Below, piece after piece: positions 35,001-43,402 of a stretch of 64,000 nucleotides of DNA (positions are counted from its first letter, which is position 1; every line of letters begins with the position of its first letter). The translations under genes were made by a program, and so were the position numbers. Where the stretch lies: the NCBI GenBank assembly GCA_035513215.1, contig DATKCK010000033.1, positions 1 to 64,000 on the forward strand, written 5' to 3'. Source of the DNA: DATCZB01 sp035513215 (GTDB lineage Bacteria; Pseudomonadota; Gammaproteobacteria; Steroidobacterales; Rariloculaceae). The notes under the pieces are model-generated. The model was not told where the DNA came from. It did no database searches and saw nothing but the letters and a program-made list of their open reading frames with translations.

Positions 35001-36336
35001 TTACTATTCGGGTTTGGGGCTGGTGGCGGCATTGTGCGGTGTCGGCGGTAACGCTGCAAGCGGGCACGCCTTCCAGCAAGGGCAGCAAAAGCTCGAAGTT
35101 GCGCTCCGATGCGCCCTGCCCTTCGACGACGACTCGCTGCGCGCGCCGACCCATTTCGATGCGCCTGGTTTTAGATTCGACGAGCGCGGTCAGCGCGGCG
35201 GCCAGCTCGTCGCGGTCACGCACTTCGATTCCCGCGTCGGCCGCCAGGAGGTCGGAGACCGTCTCGCTGAAGCTGAAGGTGTAAGGACCGAACAGCACGG
35301 GCAATCCGAGTATGGCCGGCTCCATCAGGTTGTGCCCGCCCTTGTTCGAGCCGCGGAAATAGAGGCTGCCGCCAACGAAAGCGATATCCGAAGCGGCATA
35401 GAATCGCGTGAGCTCACCCAGCGTGTCGACGACGACGACTTGCCCTCGGGCGTTCGGTCGACCCCGGCCGAGCTCGCTCCTGGCGAGCGCCGCGTATCCC
35501 GCCTGCACGACGTTGCGCATGACGCCTGCGGCCTGATTCGGATAGCGCGGGACGATGACGAGCCTCGCGTCCGGTGAGACGTCGACGACCGCACCAAAGG
35601 CCGCCACCAGATCCTCGTCCTCCCGCGGATGCAGGCTGCCGCCGATAATGACGGGGGCTTCGAGCGCGAACCCGAGCTCTGCCCTGAGCTCGGCGCGTGA
35701 CGCCTGGTCCGCCTCGCCCGTCGTCAGGTCGTACTTCATATTGCCGGTCACTGCAATGCGGTCGCGGCTGATGCCAAGACTCTCGAACCGGCCGGCATGC
35801 GCCCCGGTTTGCGCCGCCACCAGCGCCACGTGCCTCAGAGCCCGGGGCACGATGCGCGACGCCCGGTGCAGCCGAAACGAGCGCGCCGACAGCTTCGCGT
35901 TGATCACGGCGACCGGAACGCCGCGGCTTTCGGCCGCGAGCAGGTGATTCGGCCACAGGTCGGATTCGACGATGACCAGCAATCGGGGGCTGATTCTCGC
36001 CATCAGCCGGCGCTGGACGAAGGAAAGATCGAACGGCAGACGAAAGACGAAGTGATCGGGATAGGCGATCTTCGCCGAGCGAACGCCCGTCGACGTGTGA
36101 CTGCTGACGATGAGAAGAAGATTCCGCTGCTCGAGCAAGCGGACCAGGGGCGCGATGAGCCTGACCTCTCCGACCGAGGAACCGTGCAGCCAGACGGCGC
36201 CCTGCGGCGCCTCGACACCCCCGAGCCTGGCCGGGAGATCGCGCCGCCAGCCCGCGGTCCTGACAAACCGGTAGGCGAGCCACGGCGATGCGAGTAGCAG
36301 GCCGAGCAGGTAGAGGAGGTCCAGCGCGAAGCGCAT
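34993..36336 (-). CDS. Kdo transferase-like GT30 protein, copy 2
   Basis: 447 residues, GT30 fold like the gene at 31771 but diverged: VWLHGSSVGEVRLIAPL, LLIVSSHTSTGVRSAK, VESDLWPNHLLAAES with the catalytic acidic residue, VVDTLGELTRFYAASDIAFVGGSL and GGHNLMEPAILGLPVLFGPYTFSF. The N-terminus has a membrane segment. It is the first gene of the operon. It could add a further Kdo residue or act on a different acceptor than WaaA (inference). Confidence 0.9.
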   Translation of the reverse strand: MRFALDLLYLLGLLLASPWLAYRFVRTAGWRRDLPARLGGVEAPQGAVWLHGSSVGEVRLIAPLVRLLEQRNLLLIVSSHTSTGVRSAKIAYPDHFVFRLPFDLSFVQRRLMARISPRLLVIVESDLWPNHLLAAESRGVPVAVINAKLSARSFRLHRASRIVPRALRHVALVAAQTGAHAGRFESLGISRDRIAVTGNMKYDLTTGEADQASRAELRAELGFALEAPVIIGGSLHPREDEDLVAAFGAVVDVSPDARLVIVPRYPNQAAGVMRNVVQAGYAALARSELGRGRPNARGQVVVVDTLGELTRFYAASDIAFVGGSLYFRGSNKGGHNLMEPAILGLPVLFGPYTFSFSETVSDLLAADAGIEVRDRDELAAALTALVESKTRRIEMGRRAQRVVVEGQGASERNFELLLPLLEGVPACSVTADTAQCRHQPQTRIVNE

Positions 36337-36403
36337 AGGGTTTAGCGGTGGCCGTCGATTGTGAGACGGTCCATTCTATCGCCTCGAAACGTGGTCGGGC
36401 TGG

Positions 36404-37744
36404 TCAGGCTTCGGCGGCGTTCGTCTGGAGTCTGATACAGGTCTGGGAGAGGCTCGTTGAAGCGCTGCTGTAGGCTTTGGCCCATTCGAGCAGGAGGTCG
36501 GCCCGCATCGGGCGCGCGATGTAGAAGCCCTGGGCGTACTCGCAACCGAGGCCCTCGAGGAGTTTCATCGTCTCGCCGTCGTCAACGCCCTCGGCCACGA
36601 CGCGCATCTTGAACGCATGCGCGAGATCCGTCGCCGCCTTGATGATGTGGCGGTCCTTTTCGTCGTACACGACGGACGAAATGAACGATTTGTCGATCTT
36701 GATCTCGGTCGCCGGAATGTCCTTGAGGTAGCTCAGCGACGAATAGCCCTTGCCGAAATCGTCGATGGCGAGCTCCACGCCCGCTCTTCGAATGCGCTTG
36801 AGCCGGCCCAGTGCCGAGTGGTAGTCGGAGATCAGGCTTTCCTCGGTCAACTCCAGGATCAGGCCGACACCGGTCGTCGACACGGCCTCGATGAGCGCAT
36901 TGAGCCTCGGGGCGAAGTCGATATGGTCGATAACGCGCGCGGAAACGTTGATCGCGATCTTGAACTCTTCGTCGAAATGCGGCCAGGTGTTGACGAGCTC
37001 GGCGACCTTGTCGAACACGAGCCAGGTTAAAGGCACGATGCTGCCCGAACGCTCGGCGATGGGCACGAATTCGCCGGGTAGGATGAGCCGGCCGGACTCC
37101 TGGCGCCAGCGGATCAGTACCTCGGCCCCGACCATCGCGCCGTTGGCGACTCGAACCTTGGGCTGAAGATAGATCTCTATGCCGCCGCTCTTCACGGCGC
37201 GCTCGAGATCGCTCGAGAACTTCCACAGCGCGACCTGCTGCTGCGTCGCTTCCGGCCGATAGATCTCGAAGTTGAGGTCCTTCGCGCTGGCTTCGTTCAA
37301 TGCGAGCTCCGCGCGGCGAAACAGGCTTTCGGGCCCATCCGCGTGCGTGGGATAGACCGCGACGCCGAGGGTCAGATCGACGAACAGCCTATCGTCTCCG
37401 TCATGAAACTGCGGCGGCTGCTCCTCGGCCAGGCGTGAGGCTATGTCGATGATCGTCGTCATCGAGTCGAGCGCGAGCAGCACGGCGAAGCGCCTCTCGG
37501 TCAGGCGGATGACGGGCGTATTGGGCGGCAGCAGGGCGCGGAGCTGCTCGGCGTAGTGACCGCAGAAATCACTGGAACGCTGCTCGCCGAAGGTCGCACC
37601 GATCCGATTGAAGGCATCGAGGCGAGCCAGTAGCAGACCGGTCAGCTTGTTGGGCGAATCCCGCTTGAGGAACTCGGCGATGAACCGCATGGCGCGTCCA
37701 CTGCTCTCCTTGTGGCTCGAGAAGCTGATGGGTCCGTCATCCAT
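36404..37744 (-). CDS. EAL-domain c-di-GMP phosphodiesterase with degenerate GGDEF
   Basis: 446 residues, no membrane helix. Residues about 30-165 look like a GGDEF fold in which the signature is replaced by TERRFAVLL, so it should not synthesise c-di-GMP. Residues 180-430 form an EAL domain with GAEVLIRW (EVL form), NVSARVID, LELTEESL, LAIDDFGKGYSSLSYL, IKIDKSFI and YAQGFYIARPM. All metal and catalytic positions I can locate are present, so hydrolysis of c-di-GMP to pGpG is likely. No strong ribosome site precedes the ATG; an inner Met at 37690 is an alternative. Confidence 0.9.
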   Translation of the reverse strand: MDDGPISFSSHKESSGRAMRFIAEFLKRDSPNKLTGLLLARLDAFNRIGATFGEQRSSDFCGHYAEQLRALLPPNTPVIRLTERRFAVLLALDSMTTIIDIASRLAEEQPPQFHDGDDRLFVDLTLGVAVYPTHADGPESLFRRAELALNEASAKDLNFEIYRPEATQQQVALWKFSSDLERAVKSGGIEIYLQPKVRVANGAMVGAEVLIRWRQESGRLILPGEFVPIAERSGSIVPLTWLVFDKVAELVNTWPHFDEEFKIAINVSARVIDHIDFAPRLNALIEAVSTTGVGLILELTEESLISDYHSALGRLKRIRRAGVELAIDDFGKGYSSLSYLKDIPATEIKIDKSFISSVVYDEKDRHIIKAATDLAHAFKMRVVAEGVDDGETMKLLEGLGCEYAQGFYIARPMRADLLLEWAKAYSSASTSLSQTCIRLQTNAAEA

Positions 37745-37958
37745 GCGGGATCGGTCTCACAAACTCAGGGCTCGGACCTCATTCAACCAGACTCGCCGCG
37801 CGTTTGCTGTGAGGCTCTTCACGAGCACTCTAATCGGCGACTGCCGCGCTGGCGCAGCTTGTGACACGCCGCGTCAGCGTCGGTTTACATAAGGTCGGCC
37901 GGCCTTTGCGCGACACGGGTTCGGCCGAAGCTGGCACAGGGCTTGCACTGTCTCGGGC

Positions 37959-38237
37959 ATGGCAAGCTTACGTCCCAGTCTGCGGTCGACCGAAACCTAT
38001 ACGGAGACGAACTTCCTGCGTCTTTACACGGCCGACCTCGAAGCGACCTCGACGCGTCTCGTGACGCTCGAGCACTTCGCCTACAGCGCCGATGAGGAGG
38101 GCCGCGGCAGTTGGTCCTGCCTGACCATCGTCGACGCCGAGAAAATGAGCCGCAAGGACGCCGTCTTCATTGCGAAGCGCTACGCGGCCCAGAACGACAT
38201 TCCGGTCATCTACGAGTGCAGCTCGCAATTCGATTGA
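37959..38237 (+). CDS. Small hypothetical protein
   Basis: 92 residues, soluble, acidic: TETNFLRLYTADLEATSTRLV, EHFAYSADEEGRG and ECSSQFD at the end. Codon use resembles neighbouring genes. I do not recognise the family. The ribosome site before the ATG is weak. It stands 74 bases before rimO in the same direction and could share its transcript. Confidence 0.5.
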   Translation: MASLRPSLRSTETYTETNFLRLYTADLEATSTRLVTLEHFAYSADEEGRGSWSCLTIVDAEKMSRKDAVFIAKRYAAQNDIPVIYECSSQFD

Positions 38238-38310
38238 CGGGGCGCCGGCCGCAACTACGCTTCGTTTGCGCTTCGTTGCCGCTACCTGAGCCCGACGCGA
38301 TAATGGCTCG

Positions 38311-39630
38311 ATGCATTCGAGCCCCAAAGTCGGCTTCGTCAGCCTAGGCTGCCCGAAAGCCCTCGTCGATTCCGAGCGTATCCTGAGCCGGCTCAAGGCC
38401 GAGGGGTATCTGACCGTATCCGACTATGCCGGCGCAGACGTCGTCGTCGTCAACACCTGCGGCTTCCTCGACAGCGCGCGCGATGAGTCCCTGTCGGCCA
38501 TTGGCGAGGCTTTAGCCCTGAACGGCCGCGTCATCGTCACCGGCTGTCTCGGCCGCGAGGCCGACCTGATCCGGGACCGCCATCCCGGTGTGCTGGCCGT
38601 GACCGGCCCTCAGGCTTACGACGCCGTCGTCGACGCCGTGCACGCAGTCGCACCGCCGCCGCACGATCCGTTCGTCGAGCTGATACCGCCCGGCGGGATC
38701 AGGCTGACGCCCCGGCATTACGCCTACCTCAAGATCTCCGAGGGCTGCAATCATCACTGCCGCTTCTGCATCATCCCGAAGCTGCGCGGCCGGCTCGCGA
38801 GCCGCGCCGCCGCCGACGTGCTCGACGAGGCCGAAACGCTCGTCGGGGCCGGCGTCAGGGAGCTGATCGTCATCGCCCAGGACACGAGCGCCTATGGCGC
38901 CGATATCGGCTACGCGGCGAGCGAGTGGCATGGGCGCCGGGTCAAGGCCCGCATCACCGAGCTTTGCGAGGCGCTCGGCGAGCTCGGCGCCTGGGTGCGG
39001 CTGCACTACGTCTACCCGTACCCGCACGTCGATGAGCTGATTCCGCTGATGGCGGACGGGCGGCTCTTGCCCTATCTCGATATCCCGTTCCAGCACGCGA
39101 GCCCCGCGGTGCTGCGCGCAATGCGCCGCCCGGCGTCGGAAGCGGAGACGCTCGAGCGCATCGGCCGCTGGCGCGACGTGGTGCCGGGGCTCACACTGCG
39201 GTCGTCGTTCATCGTCGGCTTTCCCGGGGAGACGGAGGACGATTTCGACTATCTGCTCGACTGGCTGCACGATGCCAGGCTCGACCGCGTCGGCTGCTTT
39301 CGCTACGAGCCCGTCGCGGGCGCCGCGGCGAACGGGCTGCCGAACATGGTTCCTCCGGACGTCGCCGAGGACCGCTTCCACCGTCTGATGTCGGCGCAGC
39401 AGGCAATCAGCCGCGAGAAGCTCGCGGCCCGGATCGGGCAGACGATCGAGGTCATCATCGACGCTCGCGACGAGGATTGCCTCGTCGGCCGCTCGGCCGG
39501 CGATGCGCCCGAGATCGACGGCAAGGTATTTTTGCCGTTCGACGATGAGATCCGGATCGGCGATCAGCTCACCGCGGTCGTCGACGATGCCGACGCCTAC
39601 GACCTCTGGGCCCGCCCGCTGACGACATAG
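38311..39630 (+). CDS. rimO: Ribosomal protein S12 methylthiotransferase
   Basis: 439 residues. The N-terminal UPF0004 domain has the cysteines in SLGCPKALVDSE, VNTCGF and TGCLGREA. The radical-SAM motif is CNHHCRFCIIP, followed by SRAAADVLDEAETLV and the C-terminal TRAM domain (from about 375). It methylthiolates the conserved Asp of S12 using two 4Fe-4S clusters. Followed after eight bases by the DUF1015 gene, probably the same operon. Confidence 0.95.
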   Translation: MHSSPKVGFVSLGCPKALVDSERILSRLKAEGYLTVSDYAGADVVVVNTCGFLDSARDESLSAIGEALALNGRVIVTGCLGREADLIRDRHPGVLAVTGPQAYDAVVDAVHAVAPPPHDPFVELIPPGGIRLTPRHYAYLKISEGCNHHCRFCIIPKLRGRLASRAAADVLDEAETLVGAGVRELIVIAQDTSAYGADIGYAASEWHGRRVKARITELCEALGELGAWVRLHYVYPYPHVDELIPLMADGRLLPYLDIPFQHASPAVLRAMRRPASEAETLERIGRWRDVVPGLTLRSSFIVGFPGETEDDFDYLLDWLHDARLDRVGCFRYEPVAGAAANGLPNMVPPDVAEDRFHRLMSAQQAISREKLAARIGQTIEVIIDARDEDCLVGRSAGDAPEIDGKVFLPFDDEIRIGDQLTAVVDDADAYDLWARPLTT

Positions 39631-39638
39631 AAGGACCT

Positions 39639-40883
39639 ATGAAGCATCTCGTTCGCCCCTTCGCCGCGTTGAGGCCGCGGCGGGAAACGGCACAGGCAGT
39701 CATCGCGCCGCCCTACGACGTCGTCGACACGGACGAAGCGCGCGCGCTCGCGGACGGACGTCAGCAGAGCTTTCTGCGCATTTCACGTCCCGAGGTCGAT
39801 CTCCCGCCCGGCACCGATCCGCATGGCGACGCGGTCTATACCAAAGGCGCCGCCAACCTGAAGGCGCTGATCGAGCACAGCGTGCTCGAGCGCGAGGGGA
39901 AGGCGTGCTACTACGTCTATCGCATGACGGCCGGCCGGCACACGCAAACCGGGCTCGCCGGCGTCGCCTCGATCGAGGCCTATGAATCGAGCCGCATCCA
40001 CCGCCACGAGCTGACCCGGCCCGACAAGGAGAACGACCGGGTCCGCAACATCGAGGCGCTGAACGCGCAGACCGGCCCCGTGATGCTGGCCTACAAGGCC
40101 GATCCGCGCGTCGGCGCGATGCTCGAGGAAGCGGCCGCGAAGCCCGCGCTGCTCGAAGCCGTCGGGCAGCACGAAGTCGTGCACGCCATCTGGCGCATCG
40201 AGCGCGATTCGGACGTCGACGCCCTGACTCGCGCGATCGACGCGCTCGGCGACCTCTACATCGCCGACGGTCATCACCGCGCCGCCGCGGCCGCTCGCGT
40301 TGCCGAGAATCGCCGACGCGCGCGATCCGGCCGCGATCGGAGTCACGACTATTTCCTGAGCGTGGCATTCCCGGACGACGAGATGCAGATCTTCGACTAC
40401 AACCGTGTCGTCATGGACCTCAATGGCCTCACGGTCGCCGACTTCATCGAGGCCGTCGCCGAGGCCTTCGAGGCCGCGCCGTGCGAAGGTCGCGCGAAGC
40501 CCGAGAAGCCGGCTACCTACGGCATGTACGTCGGCGGCCGCTGGTATCGGCTGACGCCGAGGTCGGCGCCCGCTGGCGACGATCCCGTCGCGCGTCTCGA
40601 TATCAGCCGCTTGCAGCAAACGCTGCTCGCGCCGATATTGGGCATCGGCGACCCGCGTATCGACGATCGCATCGCTTTCGTCGGCGGCGTGCGCGGGCTC
40701 GAAGCGCTCGAGCGGCGTGTCGATAGCGGCGAGGCGGCCGTCGCCTTCGCGCTTTATCCGACGCAGATGCGCGACCTCATGACCGTTGCCGATGCGGGCC
40801 TTCTGATGCCGCCGAAGTCGACCTGGTTCGAGCCGAAGCTTGCCGATGGGCTGCTGAGCCACGTGCTCGACGACAACTGGTGA
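39639..40883 (+). CDS. DUF1015-family protein
   Basis: 414 residues. The N-terminus VRPFAALRPRR followed by VIAPPYDVVDTDEARAL, then HRHELTRPDKENDRVRN and LYIADGHHRAAAAARV, is the DUF1015 signature. The ADGHHR motif resembles the nucleotide-binding GxHR motif of ParB/Srx-type enzymes such as the free serine kinase SbnI, so a small-molecule kinase role is possible, not shown. It directly follows rimO. Confidence 0.83.
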   Translation: MKHLVRPFAALRPRRETAQAVIAPPYDVVDTDEARALADGRQQSFLRISRPEVDLPPGTDPHGDAVYTKGAANLKALIEHSVLEREGKACYYVYRMTAGRHTQTGLAGVASIEAYESSRIHRHELTRPDKENDRVRNIEALNAQTGPVMLAYKADPRVGAMLEEAAAKPALLEAVGQHEVVHAIWRIERDSDVDALTRAIDALGDLYIADGHHRAAAAARVAENRRRARSGRDRSHDYFLSVAFPDDEMQIFDYNRVVMDLNGLTVADFIEAVAEAFEAAPCEGRAKPEKPATYGMYVGGRWYRLTPRSAPAGDDPVARLDISRLQQTLLAPILGIGDPRIDDRIAFVGGVRGLEALERRVDSGEAAVAFALYPTQMRDLMTVADAGLLMPPKSTWFEPKLADGLLSHVLDDNW

Positions 40884-41035
40884 TCCCGGCTTCGCCGATC
40901 GCAGAAACAGAACAAGAAGCCCACAGGCGAGCACCGCATCCACCTTCACTCGCCGAGAGTTCTGAGCGTGGGAGCCATAAGGGCGAGGCAGAGCAATAGT
41001 CTTTTCGCTGGAATGGCCCTCCTGTGGAGCCTATA

Positions 41036-41881
41036 GTGCGTAAAATGACGCTTCCCAATTTCCTCATCATCGGCGAGCACAAGGCCGGTACGACATCGCT
41101 CTATGCTTACCTTCGCCAGCACCCTCAGATTTTCATGCCGGCGCTGAAGGAGCCGAGATTCTTCTCGTTCGATGCCCGGTATCACTCCCACCAAACTCGA
41201 AAGATCAGCCCGATCAGGACGCTTGACGAGTATGTGAAGCTCTTTGCACCAGTCACGACCGAAACCGCAATAGGCGAGGCATCTCCTGAGTACATGCCGA
41301 GCGAGGTTGCGGCCGTGAACATTCGGGCCACCATTCCGCACGCAAAGCTCATCGTCAGCCTGCGCAATCCGATCGAAAGAGTGTACTCGTCCTACCTGAT
41401 GCGAGCCCGCGCACATAAGGTTGGCTCGTTCGCCGACGAGCTCGACGACTTTACGGACAATCGCAGTCATGCGTACCCCAACCTCTGCCGGTATCTCAAC
41501 ATCTTCCCCAGAGAGCAGATCAAGATCGTCTTGTTCGACGACATGAAATCGGATACTGCAAAGGTCGTCAGGGAATTGTTCGCCTTCCTCGACGTAGACC
41601 CCGAGTTCGCCCCGAACCTCGACGCCAGGAACGTCGGTGGAATCCCGAAGTTCAAACGCTTTGACGCCGCAATACGCGCAGCTTCCAAGACACTCGGCCG
41701 TCTAGGAATCCAACCGCCGGAGCCGATCCGACGTGCGGCACGCATGGTTCGACGTTCCAATATGGACAAACCGCCACCGATGGACCCGGCGCTGCGATCG
41801 AAGCTCGCCGACATCTTTCGTGATGACATCTCGCAATTACAGGTCTTGTTGCGACGCGATCTATCGCATTGGCTCGCCTGA
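41036..41881 (+). CDS. Sulfotransferase (PAPS-dependent)
   Basis: 281 residues. The 5'-phosphosulfate loop is IIGEHKAGTTSLYAYL and the 3'-phosphate site is SLRNPIERVYSSYLMRA, the two PAPS-binding elements. It would sulfate a carbohydrate or other hydroxyl acceptor. GTG at 41036 has GGAG six bases upstream; ATG at 41045 and GTG at 41024 are alternatives. Its base composition looks less GC-rich than the neighbours, and it stands beside a broken VOC gene, so this segment may be a small acquired island (inference). Confidence 0.85.
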   Translation: MRKMTLPNFLIIGEHKAGTTSLYAYLRQHPQIFMPALKEPRFFSFDARYHSHQTRKISPIRTLDEYVKLFAPVTTETAIGEASPEYMPSEVAAVNIRATIPHAKLIVSLRNPIERVYSSYLMRARAHKVGSFADELDDFTDNRSHAYPNLCRYLNIFPREQIKIVLFDDMKSDTAKVVRELFAFLDVDPEFAPNLDARNVGGIPKFKRFDAAIRAASKTLGRLGIQPPEPIRRAARMVRRSNMDKPPPMDPALRSKLADIFRDDISQLQVLLRRDLSHWLA

Positions 41882-42036
41882 TGGATCATCAGAAAGGTCC
41901 TCCGGAGGGGATCCGCTCATCAACGCGCCACCACCATCATCAGGAAAGTGGCCGCTTGATGCCGAGCACGATCGCAGGCACGCGGCGCTGACGCGATTCG
42001 AGCGCCTTCGTGTCGACGGGCGTGCCGCAGCAGCTA

Positions 42037-42264
42037 TCACTGATGCGGAAACTCTACCACCGACAACACGACGAGCACCGTATGCTCCGACGGCGTCGTC
42101 GACGGCACGGGCGCCACGCGCAGAGCGCCGCCGCCGACGTCGAACACCAGCGCTCCGTCCGCCATCCCCTGAAACGACAGCCCGAGCACATACCGGTAGA
42201 AGACGCCCGCCTCGTCGATTCGAGACGTCCAAATAATCGATTGCAGCTTCGCTTCGGCAAGCAT
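42037..42264 (-). pseudogene. Truncated VOC-family gene
   Basis: Starts well: AAGGAG seven bases before the ATG at 42264, then LQSIIWTSRIDEAGVFYRYVLGLSF and GALVFDVGGGALRVAP, the first half of a VOC module. It stops after 75 residues at VVEFPHQ, where VOC proteins run to about 120. In another minus-strand frame downstream (about 41940-42030) the text DTKALESRQRRVPAIVLG could be a former C-terminus, so a frameshift or deletion is likely. Confidence 0.5.
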
Positions 42265-42412
42265 CGTTGACTCCTTCTGATACCACGGCACCGGGGAATC
42301 CGACGCCCAAAAGGAACGATGCGACAACACGCCTGTTGTCATTGCCCAGAACGGAAAAAGCCGCGACGGGCGCGGCTCAGAAGAGGTTCGACTCTAGTCG
42401 CAGTCTGCACAC

Positions 42413-42476
42413 GCTGTCAATTGGCGCTGTCAATTGGGGTCAGACCCCTTTTCCGAAGGAAAAGGGGTCTGACCCC
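42413..42476. repeat. GGGTCAGACCCC inverted-repeat element, copy 2
   Basis: A perfect 19-base inverted repeat: GGGGTCAGACCCCTTTTCC (42436-42454), a three-base loop GAA, and its complement (42458-42476). It is preceded by a tandem duplication of GCTGTCAATTGG at 42413 and 42426. It lies 20 bases beyond the stop of aguB, so the hairpin could end the polyamine transcript. Same family as the elements near 7.0 and 56.5 kb. Confidence 0.8.
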
Positions 42477-42496
42477 GGTCTACGCCTGACCCAGGG

Positions 42497-43402
42497 CTAC
42501 CCGTCGTCGTCGGCCCAGCGTCGAGTCAGGTTCCCGTAAGCATCGATCCGCCGGTCCCGCATGAACGGCCAGGCGATCCGCGACCGCTCGATCGCGCCGA
42601 GATCCAGCGTGGCAGTGACGACGGCGGACTCCCCTGCCGGCGCCTGCGCGACGATCTGCCCGTCCGGCCCAACGACGAAGCTCGATCCCCAAAACTCGAT
42701 CCCGCCGTCGCCGCCGGGCGCAGGCTCGAACCCGACGCGATTGACGGCGATGACGAAGCAGCCGTTGGCGACGGCATGACTGCGCTGCACGATCTGCCAG
42801 GATTCGAGCTGCGCCTGGCCGCGGAGCTCCCTTTCCTCCGGATGCCAGCCGATCGCCGTCGGATACACGAGCACCTCGGCGCCCTGCATCGCCGTGAGAC
42901 GCGCGGCCTCCGGGTACCACTGATCCCAGCAGATCAGCGTCCCGAGAGAGCCGACCGAGGTATTGAAGCTGATGAACCCGAGATCGCCGGGCGTGAAATA
43001 GTACTTCTCGTAGTAGCGCGGATCGTCGGGGATGTGCATCTTGCGGTACTTGCCGAGATAGCCCGACGCCTCGATTACGGCCGCCGTGTTGTGATAGATG
43101 CCGGCAGCGCGCCGCTCGAACAGGCTCGCCACGATGCAGACGTCGAGCTCCTTCGCGAGAGCCGCGAGCTTCCCGGTCGTCGGGCCGGGAACGGGCTCGG
43201 CCAGCGCGAACGGCGCTTCGGACTCGCTCTGGCAGAAGTACCTGCCGCGATAGAGCTCGGGCAGGCAGATCAGGCGCGCGCCCTGCCCGGCCGCCTCGCG
43301 GATGCCGCGCTCGGCCGTCGCGTCGTTGGCCTCTGCCTCCTCGGCCATCGCCATCTGCACGAGGCCGACGGCAAGACGGTCGTTCCGATCTCTCGGGCTC
43401 AT
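42497..43402 (-). CDS. aguB: N-carbamoylputrescine amidase
   Basis: 301 residues of the nitrilase superfamily. Triad Glu49 (LICLPELYRGRYF), Lys121 (KYRKMHIPDDP) and Cys158 (LICWDQWYPEAAR). The LYRGRYFC and YYEKYYFTPGDLGF segments are characteristic of AguB, which converts N-carbamoylputrescine to putrescine, CO2 and ammonia. Four-base ATGA overlap with speA. Last gene of the polyamine operon. Confidence 0.93.
   Translation of the reverse strand: MSPRDRNDRLAVGLVQMAMAEEAEANDATAERGIREAAGQGARLICLPELYRGRYFCQSESEAPFALAEPVPGPTTGKLAALAKELDVCIVASLFERRAAGIYHNTAAVIEASGYLGKYRKMHIPDDPRYYEKYYFTPGDLGFISFNTSVGSLGTLICWDQWYPEAARLTAMQGAEVLVYPTAIGWHPEERELRGQAQLESWQIVQRSHAVANGCFVIAVNRVGFEPAPGGDGGIEFWGSSFVVGPDGQIVAQAPAGESAVVTATLDLGAIERSRIAWPFMRDRRIDAYGNLTRRWADDDG

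Noticed and set aside
41861..42310. 149-codon minus-strand frame over the broken VOC gene
   Set aside because: Composition is Ser/Arg/Gly-rich and not protein-like; the VOC reading with AAGGAG is better.
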